A DNA stretch of 56,400 nucleotides, taken from positions 1-56,400 of the forward strand of contig CAZVGZ010000023.1 of NCBI GenBank assembly GCA_964627605.1. Reading direction: 5' to 3'. The notes under the pieces are model-generated. The model was not told where the DNA came from, made no database searches, and saw nothing but the letters and a program-made list of their open reading frames with translations. Positions 8,126 through 16,119 of this stretch are shown one piece after another (within the stretch, counting starts at the first letter, position 1; every line of letters starts with the position of its first letter). A program made the translations under genes and the position numbers. The stretch comes from CAZVGZ01 sp964627605 (GTDB taxonomy: Bacteria > Latescibacterota > MWCZ01 > CAZVGZ01).

Positions 8126-10129
8126 TTGAACGCTACATTGAAAAGGTTTTCCTTCTCTGTCTGGCGAGGTCGCCGGACTTGGGCCAAATGGCGACAAAAA
8201 ACCTGGACTTTCGAGTTGACCCGTTTTTTCTTTCTCGCCCACGTTGGGCTCCTGTTTGGCGCTGCTACAGTCAGTGGCCAAACCGCCGACTTTCTCCCTC
8301 GCACCGCTGCGGACTCAATGGCGCATGGGCTGTTCGGCAACGACATCGTTACGCTTATCGCCGATGGCGACCGGCTCTGGATGGCCAACACCAGCGGTGC
8401 CAACGCGGCAGGTATAAGCCTTAGTGGCATCAGCTACCTCTCCCACAACAGCACATCGCCCATGGATTGGCGAAGCGCCCAGATGACATTGCCAGCCGAC
8501 GTGGTTGGGCGGACGATAGCAGATATCAACGTGTCGGCGATGGCGGTTGAGGGTCAGATTGTGGTGGTGGCTACGTTCCATCAGGAGAGTGTTGGTGCTG
8601 TTGGCGATGGTCTTCATATCTCGACCGACGGCGGCCTGACGTTTGCCACGTACGAGATGACTGAGCTGTTTTTGGACCGCGCCGCTCTTGTCATCAAGCG
8701 GTCAGCAGCAACTGTAGACACACTGGCATCGTTCGACGATGGTCAGACGTGGCTGCCTGTCTCGACATCGACTCTCTACGCAGACCAGACCTCATCCACG
8801 CCGATGGACTTTGCCGGGGCGACACTGGACACTCTGATCCTTCCGATGGGAACAGAGAGCGGGATTCCGGTCTCCATCGCTGCTGGTGGCGGAAACATGT
8901 GCTGGGGAATAGATATTGACGGCGGAGAAATATACGCGGCCTGGACCTCTGAGTTTCTGGTTCACTCGCCGGATCTAGGCGTCACCTGGCTGCGCTACAG
9001 GCCCGACTCCACGGCAAACCCAGTCGCCAACCCGTTCCTTCAGGACTGGAAAAGGGAGCACCGCTACAAACATCTCAACTACAGAGCTTTTGACGTAGCC
9101 GCCAAAGGCAGCGATGTGTGGGTAGCCACCAACGCCGGAGTGAACCACTCCTCTGACGGTGGAGCCACATGGACAAACCACGACCACTTTTTGGGCGCTT
9201 TGACCGGCGATTTTGTCACCTCATTGGCGTTCCAGGTGATGTCAGACGGCACCACGACCCTCTGGGCAGCCACTCAAGCCACGGGCATTGACGAAAACCA
9301 GTTGCAGTTCGGCGGTCAAGATTTCTTTGACGAAACGAAAACCGACATACCATCTCCAAGCAGGTCGTTCACCGAGCTCGATTTCGATGTTGACCGCGAT
9401 GGCCATCTGGACCCAAGCGGAATCAGCGGGATTAGCTGGACCAACGACGGAGGTCTGACCTGGCAAACCAACCCGGCACTGCCGTCTGAATCACCGTTTA
9501 CACGCGGCTGGAACACAGCGTTTTCAGGCGACACTGTATGGGTCGCCTCGGCGGAAGGGAAGCTGAGATCCAGTCCCGATGGCGGGCAGACATGGTACGA
9601 GCATCCGATAGTCTGGCAGGACGGTATCGCCCTTGAGCGGTCGAACGGTATCGTCGATGTCGCGCTTTTCGACGGGGCACTTTGGATTGCCACAGACATC
9701 GGCTTGGGGCGGTCCGCCGGATACGCAGCCAGCTATCCTGAGTTGGGAGAGTGGGACTTGATTCAGCGACACCGTGCCACGCTGGCGCTGGAAACCGGAA
9801 AGCCGCTAGAAAGCTCGACGGCGTCCGGTGTTCCGCAGCTCCAAGAGAAGACATATGCGTTTCCGTCTCCAGCCGCACCGCGCCGGGGAGAGCCGATTAC
9901 GATAGTCTTTTCCGTCTCATCTCCGGTGGGCGTGGATGTCGAGGTGTACGACGCCGGAGGCGCGCTGGTGAGAACGTTGGCGAAATCTCCCGACAGAGCT
10001 GGCGTCCATTCGGTTCTGTGGAACGGAAAAAACGGTCGCGGCGAGTACGTCGCTGGTGGTGTCTATATTCTTCGAGTGAAAACCGATACCGGCGACCAAG
10101 GGCTGGGGAAAGTGATGATTCGCAATTGA
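8126..10129 (+). CDS. Secreted BNR/propeller-repeat protein with FlgD-like C-terminal domain
   Basis: Up to 667 residues. An N-terminal hydrophobic segment (LTRFFFLAHVGLLFGAATVSGQ) looks like the signal peptide, so TTG at 8216 may be the true start rather than ATG 8126. The body contains sialidase-type Asp-box or photosystem-stability-like repeats: HISTDGGLTF, HSSDGGATW, WTNDGGLTW and RSSPDGGQTW, evenly spaced as expected for a beta-propeller. The last 85 residues form a FlgD-like Ig domain (VEVYDAGGALVRTL, VLWNGKNGRGEYVAGGVYIL), the same class as in the divergent 1189-residue protein. Its TGA overlaps a TTG start of the following PorV-like gene, suggesting coupled translation. The ligand or enzymatic role is unknown. 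Confidence 0.78.
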   Translation: MNATLKRFSFSVWRGRRTWAKWRQKTWTFELTRFFFLAHVGLLFGAATVSGQTADFLPRTAADSMAHGLFGNDIVTLIADGDRLWMANTSGANAAGISLSGISYLSHNSTSPMDWRSAQMTLPADVVGRTIADINVSAMAVEGQIVVVATFHQESVGAVGDGLHISTDGGLTFATYEMTELFLDRAALVIKRSAATVDTLASFDDGQTWLPVSTSTLYADQTSSTPMDFAGATLDTLILPMGTESGIPVSIAAGGGNMCWGIDIDGGEIYAAWTSEFLVHSPDLGVTWLRYRPDSTANPVANPFLQDWKREHRYKHLNYRAFDVAAKGSDVWVATNAGVNHSSDGGATWTNHDHFLGALTGDFVTSLAFQVMSDGTTTLWAATQATGIDENQLQFGGQDFFDETKTDIPSPSRSFTELDFDVDRDGHLDPSGISGISWTNDGGLTWQTNPALPSESPFTRGWNTAFSGDTVWVASAEGKLRSSPDGGQTWYEHPIVWQDGIALERSNGIVDVALFDGALWIATDIGLGRSAGYAASYPELGEWDLIQRHRATLALETGKPLESSTASGVPQLQEKTYAFPSPAAPRRGEPITIVFSVSSPVGVDVEVYDAGGALVRTLAKSPDRAGVHSVLWNGKNGRGEYVAGGVYILRVKTDTGDQGLGKVMIRN

Positions 10130-11091
10130 CCGGACTACGCGAGCAACCAGCTTCAAACCCCGGACTGTACGCGGTGATAACCGTTTTAGGGATACTGGCC
10201 TCAGGGGCGGTTGCTTCCCAGCAAGAATACGGTGGTGCGGCAGGGGCGATGTTCCGGTTTGGCTACGGATCGCGGGCGATGGGGTTGGGCGGGGCGGTTG
10301 TATCTATAGCGCAGGACCTCTCATCGGTACTGTTTAACCCCGCAGGTGCAGCACGGCTAGGTGGTGGACGAGCTGAACTGGGTCTGACAGTCCTGCCTCT
10401 CAATCGCAGGCTGCAGTTCTTGGGAATCGGTCAGCGGGTGGACTCCCGCGTCGGTTGGACACTCACTTGGCTGTCAGCAGGCGTTGGCGATCTTAGGGGT
10501 TACGATGGCAACGGTGAACCCACCGGGTCGCTGGATTTTAGGGAGCAGCAGTTTGCGTTCTCATTTGGCTACCGCACAGGAAGCAGTATGGCGCTGGGCG
10601 TGTCTGGCAAACACTATCGTCACCGCCTCGCTGATGACAGCACATATGGCTGGGGGATCGACATCGGTGTGATAGCGCAGCCATATCCAGGGCTCCAGAT
10701 CGGGTTTGCAGCGCGGGATTTGGGCGGAGAGGTGATCTGGGAGGAGACCGAAAACGACAACCGGATATCTGTCGGTGACCGGTACCGCACAGTTTACGCA
10801 ATGGGCGCATCATACCGCCCATTGCTGGTCAAGGTTCTTTTCGTGGTGGACGTCGAGCGGGTGCGTCATGAGGGCACCTACATCAACGCAGGCGTATCCT
10901 ATAGTCCAGCGGCCAAAGTGATTCTACGGGCTGGAGTACGTCGGATACCCGTCGGCGACGGAGCGGTGGAACCTGCCCCAACTGCTGGTATTACTGTCCG
11001 ACCCAAACTTGGAGCTCGCCAGGTAGGTATAGACTATGCGGTTACTACCGACACGTTCGGTACGGTCCACACCCTCGGTTTGGTTTTTTAG
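10126..11091 (+). CDS. PorV/PorQ-like outer-membrane protein (UPF0164 family)
   Basis: About 321 residues. The open frame extends far upstream inside the previous gene, but the mature family homology begins after 10129. TTG at 10126 overlaps the preceding TGA and gives a good signal peptide (LYAVITVLGILASGAVAS), so it is chosen; GTG 10174 is an alternative. The hallmark of the family follows directly: AGAMFRFGYGSRAMGLGGA and then SSVLFNPAGAARL. Repeated amphipathic strands follow and the protein ends in an aromatic residue (LGLVF), as expected of an outer-membrane beta-barrel. In Bacteroidetes the relative PorV shuttles CTD-bearing cargo in type IX secretion. Here the adjacent CTD proteins fit that role, but it is inference. 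Confidence 0.8.
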   Translation: MTGLREQPASNPGLYAVITVLGILASGAVASQQEYGGAAGAMFRFGYGSRAMGLGGAVVSIAQDLSSVLFNPAGAARLGGGRAELGLTVLPLNRRLQFLGIGQRVDSRVGWTLTWLSAGVGDLRGYDGNGEPTGSLDFREQQFAFSFGYRTGSSMALGVSGKHYRHRLADDSTYGWGIDIGVIAQPYPGLQIGFAARDLGGEVIWEETENDNRISVGDRYRTVYAMGASYRPLLVKVLFVVDVERVRHEGTYINAGVSYSPAAKVILRAGVRRIPVGDGAVEPAPTAGITVRPKLGARQVGIDYAVTTDTFGTVHTLGLVF

Positions 11092-11109
11092 AGCGCACCA
11101 GGTCCAGAT

Positions 11110-12072
11110 ATGAACGTAAAAAAAATACTCTGTTGTTTGGCGATCTTGGGTCTTTGTCACCAGGCGTTGGCAGATGTCCCCAGCGATGCCGGCAGCAGAG
11201 GTTACAAGTTTCTCCAGCAGGGCATTTCAGCTCGCGTGTTGGCGCTTGGTGGTGCTGGCACGGCGCTCCGTGGCGATCACGGTGCAGCCTACTGGAACCC
11301 GGCTGGGTTAGTGGGGCTGGTGTCGGACAGTCAGACACCCTGCGGCTCTCAAATTAGTGCCGAACACACAGCGTGGCTGGCGGACATCGGCTACGACGCT
11401 TTGGGCTTCGCGTGGACGATCCCAAGCGGAACGATGGCCCTCTCAGGGCTGTTTCAATCATCAGGAGACCTTCCCTATACCGCCTCTTTGAGGGATGGCC
11501 AATATATCGGCGTGCCTGAGCCCAGCGGCACTTTCGGTGTTTATGACGGTGCGGTGTGGGCATCCTACGGCCGTCTGTGGAACGCAATGCGTGTCGGTGG
11601 CAGCCTTAGATACGTCTACGAGAAGATCCATACCGCCACGGCCCACGCTGTGGCCGTCGATGTTGGCGCGCAGTATGATTTGGGTGGCTACACTTTAGGC
11701 GCAGTTGTGCGTAATTTGGGCATCAGTTCGGAATTAAGAGAGGTGAGAACGCCGCTGCCGTGGGATGCAAAGATTGGCGTGGCGCGGACCATCACGCTTC
11801 CAGGGGCGATAGGAACAGTTTTGGCTACTGCGGACCTGAGAACCGCGCCGGATGCGTACGAGACTGTCCATGTAGGAGCCGAAGCGAGGCTGTGGAACCA
11901 TCTCGCTCTGATGGGGGGGGTTATCGCTGGGGTGGCACAGCAGGTCGATAACCAGGGTGCCAGCGTCGGATTTGGCATCAACTGGGGCCGCTTGAGATTT
12001 GACTACGCGGTCAGATGGTTCAGCCACAGCCTGGGAACGCCGCACACACTGGCGCTGACCCTCCACGGTTGA
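11110..12072 (+). CDS. Second PorV/PorQ-like outer-membrane protein
   Basis: 320 residues. The signal peptide MNVKKILCCLAILGLCHQALA is followed by the family signature GISARVLALGGAGTALRGDHGAAYWNPAGL. The barrel has many short beta-strands and the C-terminus LALTLHG. It lies 18 bases after the first PorV-like gene and is clearly a diverged paralogue of it. Two PorV/PorQ-type proteins beside CTD cargo resemble the cargo-shuttling part of a type IX system. None of the motor (PorL/M), ring (PorK/N) or sortase (PorU) genes is in the window. Confidence 0.78.
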   Translation: MNVKKILCCLAILGLCHQALADVPSDAGSRGYKFLQQGISARVLALGGAGTALRGDHGAAYWNPAGLVGLVSDSQTPCGSQISAEHTAWLADIGYDALGFAWTIPSGTMALSGLFQSSGDLPYTASLRDGQYIGVPEPSGTFGVYDGAVWASYGRLWNAMRVGGSLRYVYEKIHTATAHAVAVDVGAQYDLGGYTLGAVVRNLGISSELREVRTPLPWDAKIGVARTITLPGAIGTVLATADLRTAPDAYETVHVGAEARLWNHLALMGGVIAGVAQQVDNQGASVGFGINWGRLRFDYAVRWFSHSLGTPHTLALTLHG

Positions 12073-12125
12073 TTTCGCTCCTTTTAGAAATATACAACCC
12101 CGTTGTCACCGACACGGTGAGACAT

Positions 12126-13109
12126 ATGCTTAGACCCCAATTCGGATTGTCGGACAAGAGCCTTGTTGAGGACGCCGACTGGACGCAGCCGTCGCAACCG
12201 ACAGTAAGGCGTCCCGCCGGATTCCCAGTTGGCTGTCCTATCGCCGCTGAACAGAAGCTGCTGCTTCACGTCGGTCTGTTTTTCGCCACCCTGGTGAGCA
12301 CTTTCTACGTCGGCGGAACGATGAACCCCGGGGGGTTCAACATCTGGACCGGGCTTGGCTACTCGATCTCCATCATGGCTATATTGACCGCCCACGAGGT
12401 GGCGCACTATCTGATGGCCAAGCGACATGGCGTCGCAGCTTCTCTACCCTATTTCGTGCCATTCCCGTCGCTACCTGGGGTGATCTGGTCGCCATTTGGT
12501 ACTATGGGCGCTGTCATTGTGATGAAATCGCGGATGCCCGACCGCAGAGCGCTTCTGGATATCAGCGCTGCCGGGCCCATCGCCGGGTTTGTTGTCACGC
12601 TGTTCGTAGCGGTGGTCGGACTTTCGCTCTCCACCGTCTCTCCGATTTACGGTTTTGATGGGCAGACAGGTATCATGCTTGGCGATCCGCTGCTTCTTAA
12701 AGCCATGCAGTGGTTGGTCTTAGGACCGATCCCCCAAGGCGAGGTGGTCGTCCTGCACCCTATCGCCTACGCTGCCTGGGCAGGCCTGTTCGTCACCGCG
12801 CTCAACCTGATCCCGTTTGGTCAGCTAGATGGTGGGCACATAGTCTACGCCTTTTGGCCCCATCGCCACAGAATGATCGCTCACACAGCAACCGCTGGGC
12901 TGATTGTCTTGGCGATTCAGGTGTCTCCGATCTGGACTCTATGGGCAATCTTGGGTGTGGCGTTCGGTGGCAAACACCCAACGCCACTATCGATCTACAT
13001 CCCACTTGATCGTCGAAGGCGGTTGGTGGCGTATGCGTGCGGCGCGATTCTTCTTTTGACGTTCATGCACAACCCCATCGACGTATCGGCACCGAGCCTC
13101 GCGCCGTGA
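12126..13109 (+). CDS. Site-2 protease family (M50) intramembrane metalloprotease
   Basis: About 327 residues from ATG 12126 (GTG 12117 is also possible). A longer start at 12015 would overlap the PorV-like gene by 58 bases and is unlikely. The zinc site HEVAH (His90-Glu91-xx-His94) lies in the hydrophobic segment ISIMAILTAHEVAHYL. The third ligand motif is in LNLIPFGQLDGGHI about 150 residues later. Several further transmembrane segments and an FVPFPSLPG loop resemble the EGY1-like S2P branch. These enzymes cleave membrane-bound substrates within the bilayer, for example anti-sigma factors. Its position between PorV-like and lipoprotein genes suggests an envelope role. Its stop overlaps the next start in TGATG. 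Confidence 0.85.
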   Translation: MLRPQFGLSDKSLVEDADWTQPSQPTVRRPAGFPVGCPIAAEQKLLLHVGLFFATLVSTFYVGGTMNPGGFNIWTGLGYSISIMAILTAHEVAHYLMAKRHGVAASLPYFVPFPSLPGVIWSPFGTMGAVIVMKSRMPDRRALLDISAAGPIAGFVVTLFVAVVGLSLSTVSPIYGFDGQTGIMLGDPLLLKAMQWLVLGPIPQGEVVVLHPIAYAAWAGLFVTALNLIPFGQLDGGHIVYAFWPHRHRMIAHTATAGLIVLAIQVSPIWTLWAILGVAFGGKHPTPLSIYIPLDRRRRLVAYACGAILLLTFMHNPIDVSAPSLAP

Positions 13110-13669
13110 TGAAGTGGGTCATTTCGGCGGTTGCGTGGTCGTTCGTTTTGGGAACGCTCGCATGCAACCCGTTCAAGACGGGTGAGCCATACCCGCCGGT
13201 GATTCCGAGGGTCAAGTATCCCGTTGCAGCGTCACCTAGAAGCGTTTTGACAATTCTCAAATTGGCGATGTCGGTCAAAGAGTACGCCCCCTACATGGAC
13301 CGGTTGTCTTCCGACGAATTCAGCTTCGTCCGCGACCCGTTTGCGATCTTGGAAGGTTTTCCCAACCCATATAACAAAACACACGAACAGCAGTTTCTAA
13401 GCACCCTTTACGCCAACTCCGACACCCTTATTCTCAGATGGTCCAACATCGTGACAGTCCCCGAAGGAGATGGCGAGGCTGTAACCGCAGACTATGAGCT
13501 AGCCATTGGCGATCCGTTCGCCGAACAGACGATCTACGAAGGCAAAGTTGAGATGCTCATGGAGGACGATAATGGCGGTGGTTGGGGGATAGTGACTTGG
13601 GAAGATTTCAGAGAGTCGAGTGGTCAGACATGGACAACACTCAGAGCAAGCGCGTTTGCACTGGAGTAA
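13109..13669 (+). CDS. Lipoprotein, tandem paralogue A1
   Basis: 186 residues from ATG 13109, which overlaps the protease stop. The signal peptide ends in the lipobox TLAC with Cys19. The mature part contains DPFAILEGFPNPY, a FLSTLYANSDTLILRW segment and the closing GGGWGIVTWEDF. The next gene shares these blocks, so the two are tandem duplicates. The size and the alternating helix/strand pattern suggest a small NTF2-like or cystatin-like sandwich, but I do not recognise a named family. Localisation is predicted to be envelope-anchored. Confidence 0.75.
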   Translation: MKWVISAVAWSFVLGTLACNPFKTGEPYPPVIPRVKYPVAASPRSVLTILKLAMSVKEYAPYMDRLSSDEFSFVRDPFAILEGFPNPYNKTHEQQFLSTLYANSDTLILRWSNIVTVPEGDGEAVTADYELAIGDPFAEQTIYEGKVEMLMEDDNGGGWGIVTWEDFRESSGQTWTTLRASAFALE

Positions 13670-14211
13670 GTCTGCTGGCACTGATTACGTTGGTTGCCTG
13701 CAGCCTGTTCGAGACGGGTGCTCCAAAAAAACCTTCGACAGGCGAGCAGTGTCTGCTTCCCAGGTCTGAAGATGAGCTTCTAGGCACGTTGTCGTGCGCG
13801 ATTGAGATGAGCGACGCCAACCTTTTCGGCGACCGGTTGGCTCAGAACTACCGTTTCTATCCCGATCCGCTCGTAGTGTTGGATCGTTTTCCAGAGCCGT
13901 TTACTGCGATCGAAGAGAAAGCTCACCTGTCCGCAGTGTTCGCAAACTCAGATGCGGTCAATCTTCGCTGGCTGAACGAGGTTTACGAGCCAACTTTTGA
14001 CGGCCACGTCATCGAAGCCGATTACGAACTTACCGTCACACGATCTGGCGGTTCCCACGACGTATACAGAGGTCATGTGCAGTTGGAAGTCGCCGAGGGG
14101 ATACGCGGTGGTTGGGGAGTGGTGACATGGCAAGATTTTCGAGCTAATGGCGGCATTTCAAAGAGTTGGACCGATCTGAGATATGAGGTTGTGGGAGCCA
14201 CTGGCGGCTAA
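13630..14211 (+). CDS. Lipoprotein, tandem paralogue A2
   Basis: 193 residues from ATG 13630, overlapping the end of A1 by 40 bases in another frame. The signal peptide ends LITLVAC (Cys24). Shared blocks with A1 are DPLVVLDRFPEPF, LSAVFANSDAVNLRW and GGWGVVTWQDFRANGG, in the same order and spacing. That points to a local gene duplication followed by strong divergence. The function is unknown. The following 96 bases are AT-rich with an AAAAAT-ATTTTT inverted repeat and may hold a promoter or terminator for the next pair. Confidence 0.75.
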   Translation: MDNTQSKRVCTGVSLLALITLVACSLFETGAPKKPSTGEQCLLPRSEDELLGTLSCAIEMSDANLFGDRLAQNYRFYPDPLVVLDRFPEPFTAIEEKAHLSAVFANSDAVNLRWLNEVYEPTFDGHVIEADYELTVTRSGGSHDVYRGHVQLEVAEGIRGGWGVVTWQDFRANGGISKSWTDLRYEVVGATGG

Positions 14212-14307
14212 ATCTTTCCCTATAACTGGTCAAAAAGCAAAAATCTCCTTATTTTTGTAATAGTAGAGCCTAGTGTTTGGCGCGTTTTGAGAGAGCAGGT
14301 GGATGGT

Positions 14308-15006
14308 ATGGCGAGAATTCTGGCGTCTGTAGTCGGAACCGCACTGACTTTGGCAGGCTGTGGCCTCCTAAGCGGCCCAGAACGGTTCGTCGAGGACTGC
14401 CCGTCCGGTGAATGCGGTGGCCTGGTGACCAAACCCGTTGCGCTCACCCAACCAGACAGTGTGATAAATCAGGTCGAATTTTCTTGGGAAAATAAGGAAG
14501 ACCTCGATTTTGAGGAGGTGCTGTTTGATGGATACTACTACCGCGCCAACTCAAACACTGACAGTCTTGATCTGGAGCTCACCCGCGATCAGGAGCTTGA
14601 AACCCTTAGAAATATAATGGAGGCTTTCGAGACCATAGTTATTACATTCGAACAGCCGGAGCGGGAGTGGTTCGAATATGGAGAAAACGCTGTTCCTGAC
14701 AGTCTGGACAACGTGATTACCACCAAGAATCATGCAGATGAGGTCTGGACAGTCTACCGGTTGATCGGAGAGCTGTTGTTCTTCAACACCAACCCGGAGA
14801 CCGGAGTGGAGAAAGGGTTCATCGTCCGTCAACGTTTCGATTTCAGCTTCCGTCAGCATGTTGAGGACGGTAAGACACTCTGGCAGCTTGCTGAATGGAA
14901 CGACCGGGAGACTACGTTTAACCTCAAGATTTCCCCCCGTGCCTTGCCGATGGGCAACATCGCAGGAATCAAGGCAGCCTCAATGGGCGCTCCTTACCTC
15001 GACTGA
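14308..15006 (+). CDS. Lipoprotein, tandem paralogue B1
   Basis: 232 residues from ATG 14308, preceded by a purine-rich GAGCAGGTGG; a TTG at 14287 in frame is less likely. The signal peptide ends TLAGC (Cys18). The body contains WFEYGENAVPDSLDNVITT, EVWTVYRLIGELLFFNT, and a closing TLWQLAEWNDRETTFNLK. These blocks are nearly repeated in the next gene. The W-x-x-x-E/D-W-x-D ending also recalls the GWGIVTWEDF ending of the A pair, so all four may share one fold. The function is unknown. Confidence 0.75.
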   Translation: MARILASVVGTALTLAGCGLLSGPERFVEDCPSGECGGLVTKPVALTQPDSVINQVEFSWENKEDLDFEEVLFDGYYYRANSNTDSLDLELTRDQELETLRNIMEAFETIVITFEQPEREWFEYGENAVPDSLDNVITTKNHADEVWTVYRLIGELLFFNTNPETGVEKGFIVRQRFDFSFRQHVEDGKTLWQLAEWNDRETTFNLKISPRALPMGNIAGIKAASMGAPYLD

Positions 15007-15203
15007 CGACCTGTCATCTCAGGCCTAGCGTTCAGGGTCTGCAGCTAGAGACCTTCCCAAGCGCTTGGTCCGCCGAACGATCAAATATCAACCCAATAAC
15101 ATCTCCGCATCCCCTTCTAGAAGCGACCGACTGGTCCAATTCCGGCAATCACCCCTACTATGAGATGAAGCCCGTAATACCAAGCGATTCAAGGGGCACA
15201 AAG

Positions 15204-16018
15204 ATGCGTCAAGCCGGAACGTTTACAGCATTTGCGTGTGCGGTTGTATGCGCCGAAGGTGCCAGGCTTACTGGTTGCAGCCATGAAGAGCCCAGGTGTG
15301 GTTTTTGTCCTTTTGATATGCACTCTGAACTTACCAAACCGACGGCGCTATCCAGTCCTGACAGCGTACTCAAACAGATCGAGTTCGCACGGGAAACCAA
15401 AGAAATTACCGACAACGAAGAGGCGCTCTGGGAAGGTTTTGTTTATCGCAGCAATGAGACTGATGATTCCCTGGACCTCGTGTTGCCACTCGACCAAGAG
15501 ATCGCGGTAGTCGTCAGCAACTCCCAGGCGTTCGAAACTATCATAGTGACATTCGAAAACACGGAGCGAATCTGGTTCGAATATGGAGAAAACGCTGTTC
15601 CCGATAGCTTGGGCAACGTGATTACCACCAAAAATCATCCCGACGAGGTCTGGACGGTCTACCGCCTATTGGGCGAGTTCTTGGTAATCAACACTGATGA
15701 CGAGACCGGGGTGGACAGCGGCTTCATCGTCCGCCAGCCTTTTGATCTGAGCTTTCGATCTTACACCTCTGGCTGGCAAAACGCTGTGGCAGCTTACGGA
15801 GTGGAACGACAGAGACTTCCTTTTCAATCTCAAACCAGCGCTTCTATCTTGGTTTTCGCCGTCAATCAAAGACTGGCAATACCGTGTGGCAGCTCGCGGA
15901 GTGGAGCGACTGCGACGCCCTCTTTCAGGCTGTTAAGGCCTCCCGGGTGGCTTCAGTCACTCCTGCAAAACTGCCCACCGTCAAAGCTCTTCACAGCCAA
16001 GTGAGTGTCGCCGACTGA
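15204..16018 (+). pseudogene. Frameshifted lipoprotein, tandem paralogue B2
   Basis: This is a close copy of B1 through WFEYGENAVPDSLGNVITT and FIVRQPFDLSFR. After about 15770 the original frame runs into unrelated sequence and stops at 16004. The expected ending appears twice in the other frames: KTLWQLTEWNDRDFLFNLK from about 15778, and NTVWQLAEWSDCDALFQ from about 15877, the latter open to TGA 16016-16018. The two endings are about 100 bases apart, so a tandem duplication of non-triplet length explains the shift. The signal sequence is also poor: charged EGAR precedes the lipobox LTGC (Cys25). It is probably a decaying paralogue, or a sequence error in a true repeat. Confidence 0.7.
15753..15920 (+). 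repeat. Imperfect tandem duplication, period about 100 bases
   Basis: The segment beginning TTTCG at about 15753 and containing TGGCAAAACGCTGTGGCAGC recurs about 100 bases later as TGGCAATACCGTGTGGCAGC, followed in both by a GAGTGGA-CGAC stretch. The period is not a multiple of three and accounts for the frame change in paralogue B2. Confidence 0.65.
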
Positions 16019-16033
16019 GTGATCCACTTCGTC

Positions 16034-16066
16034 GGCGCGGGCTTTAGTGACCACGCCTCTTTTTTG
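16034..16066 (+). terminator. Intrinsic terminator after lipoprotein cluster
   Basis: The hairpin GGCGcGG...CCaCGCC (one mismatch, 10-base loop) is followed directly by TCTTTTTTG on the plus strand. It sits between the damaged lipoprotein and the sulfatase gene. Confidence 0.6.
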
Positions 16067-16119
16067 TAGATTACACCTTCCCGCTCAAGACCTCATGCCC
16101 GGCCACTGAAGGATCACCG

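Noticed and set aside
9751..10125. Upstream in-frame extension of the first PorV-like gene
   Set aside because: It lies inside the 3' part of the 8126 gene, has arginine-rich non-protein-like composition, and the signal peptide begins after 10126.
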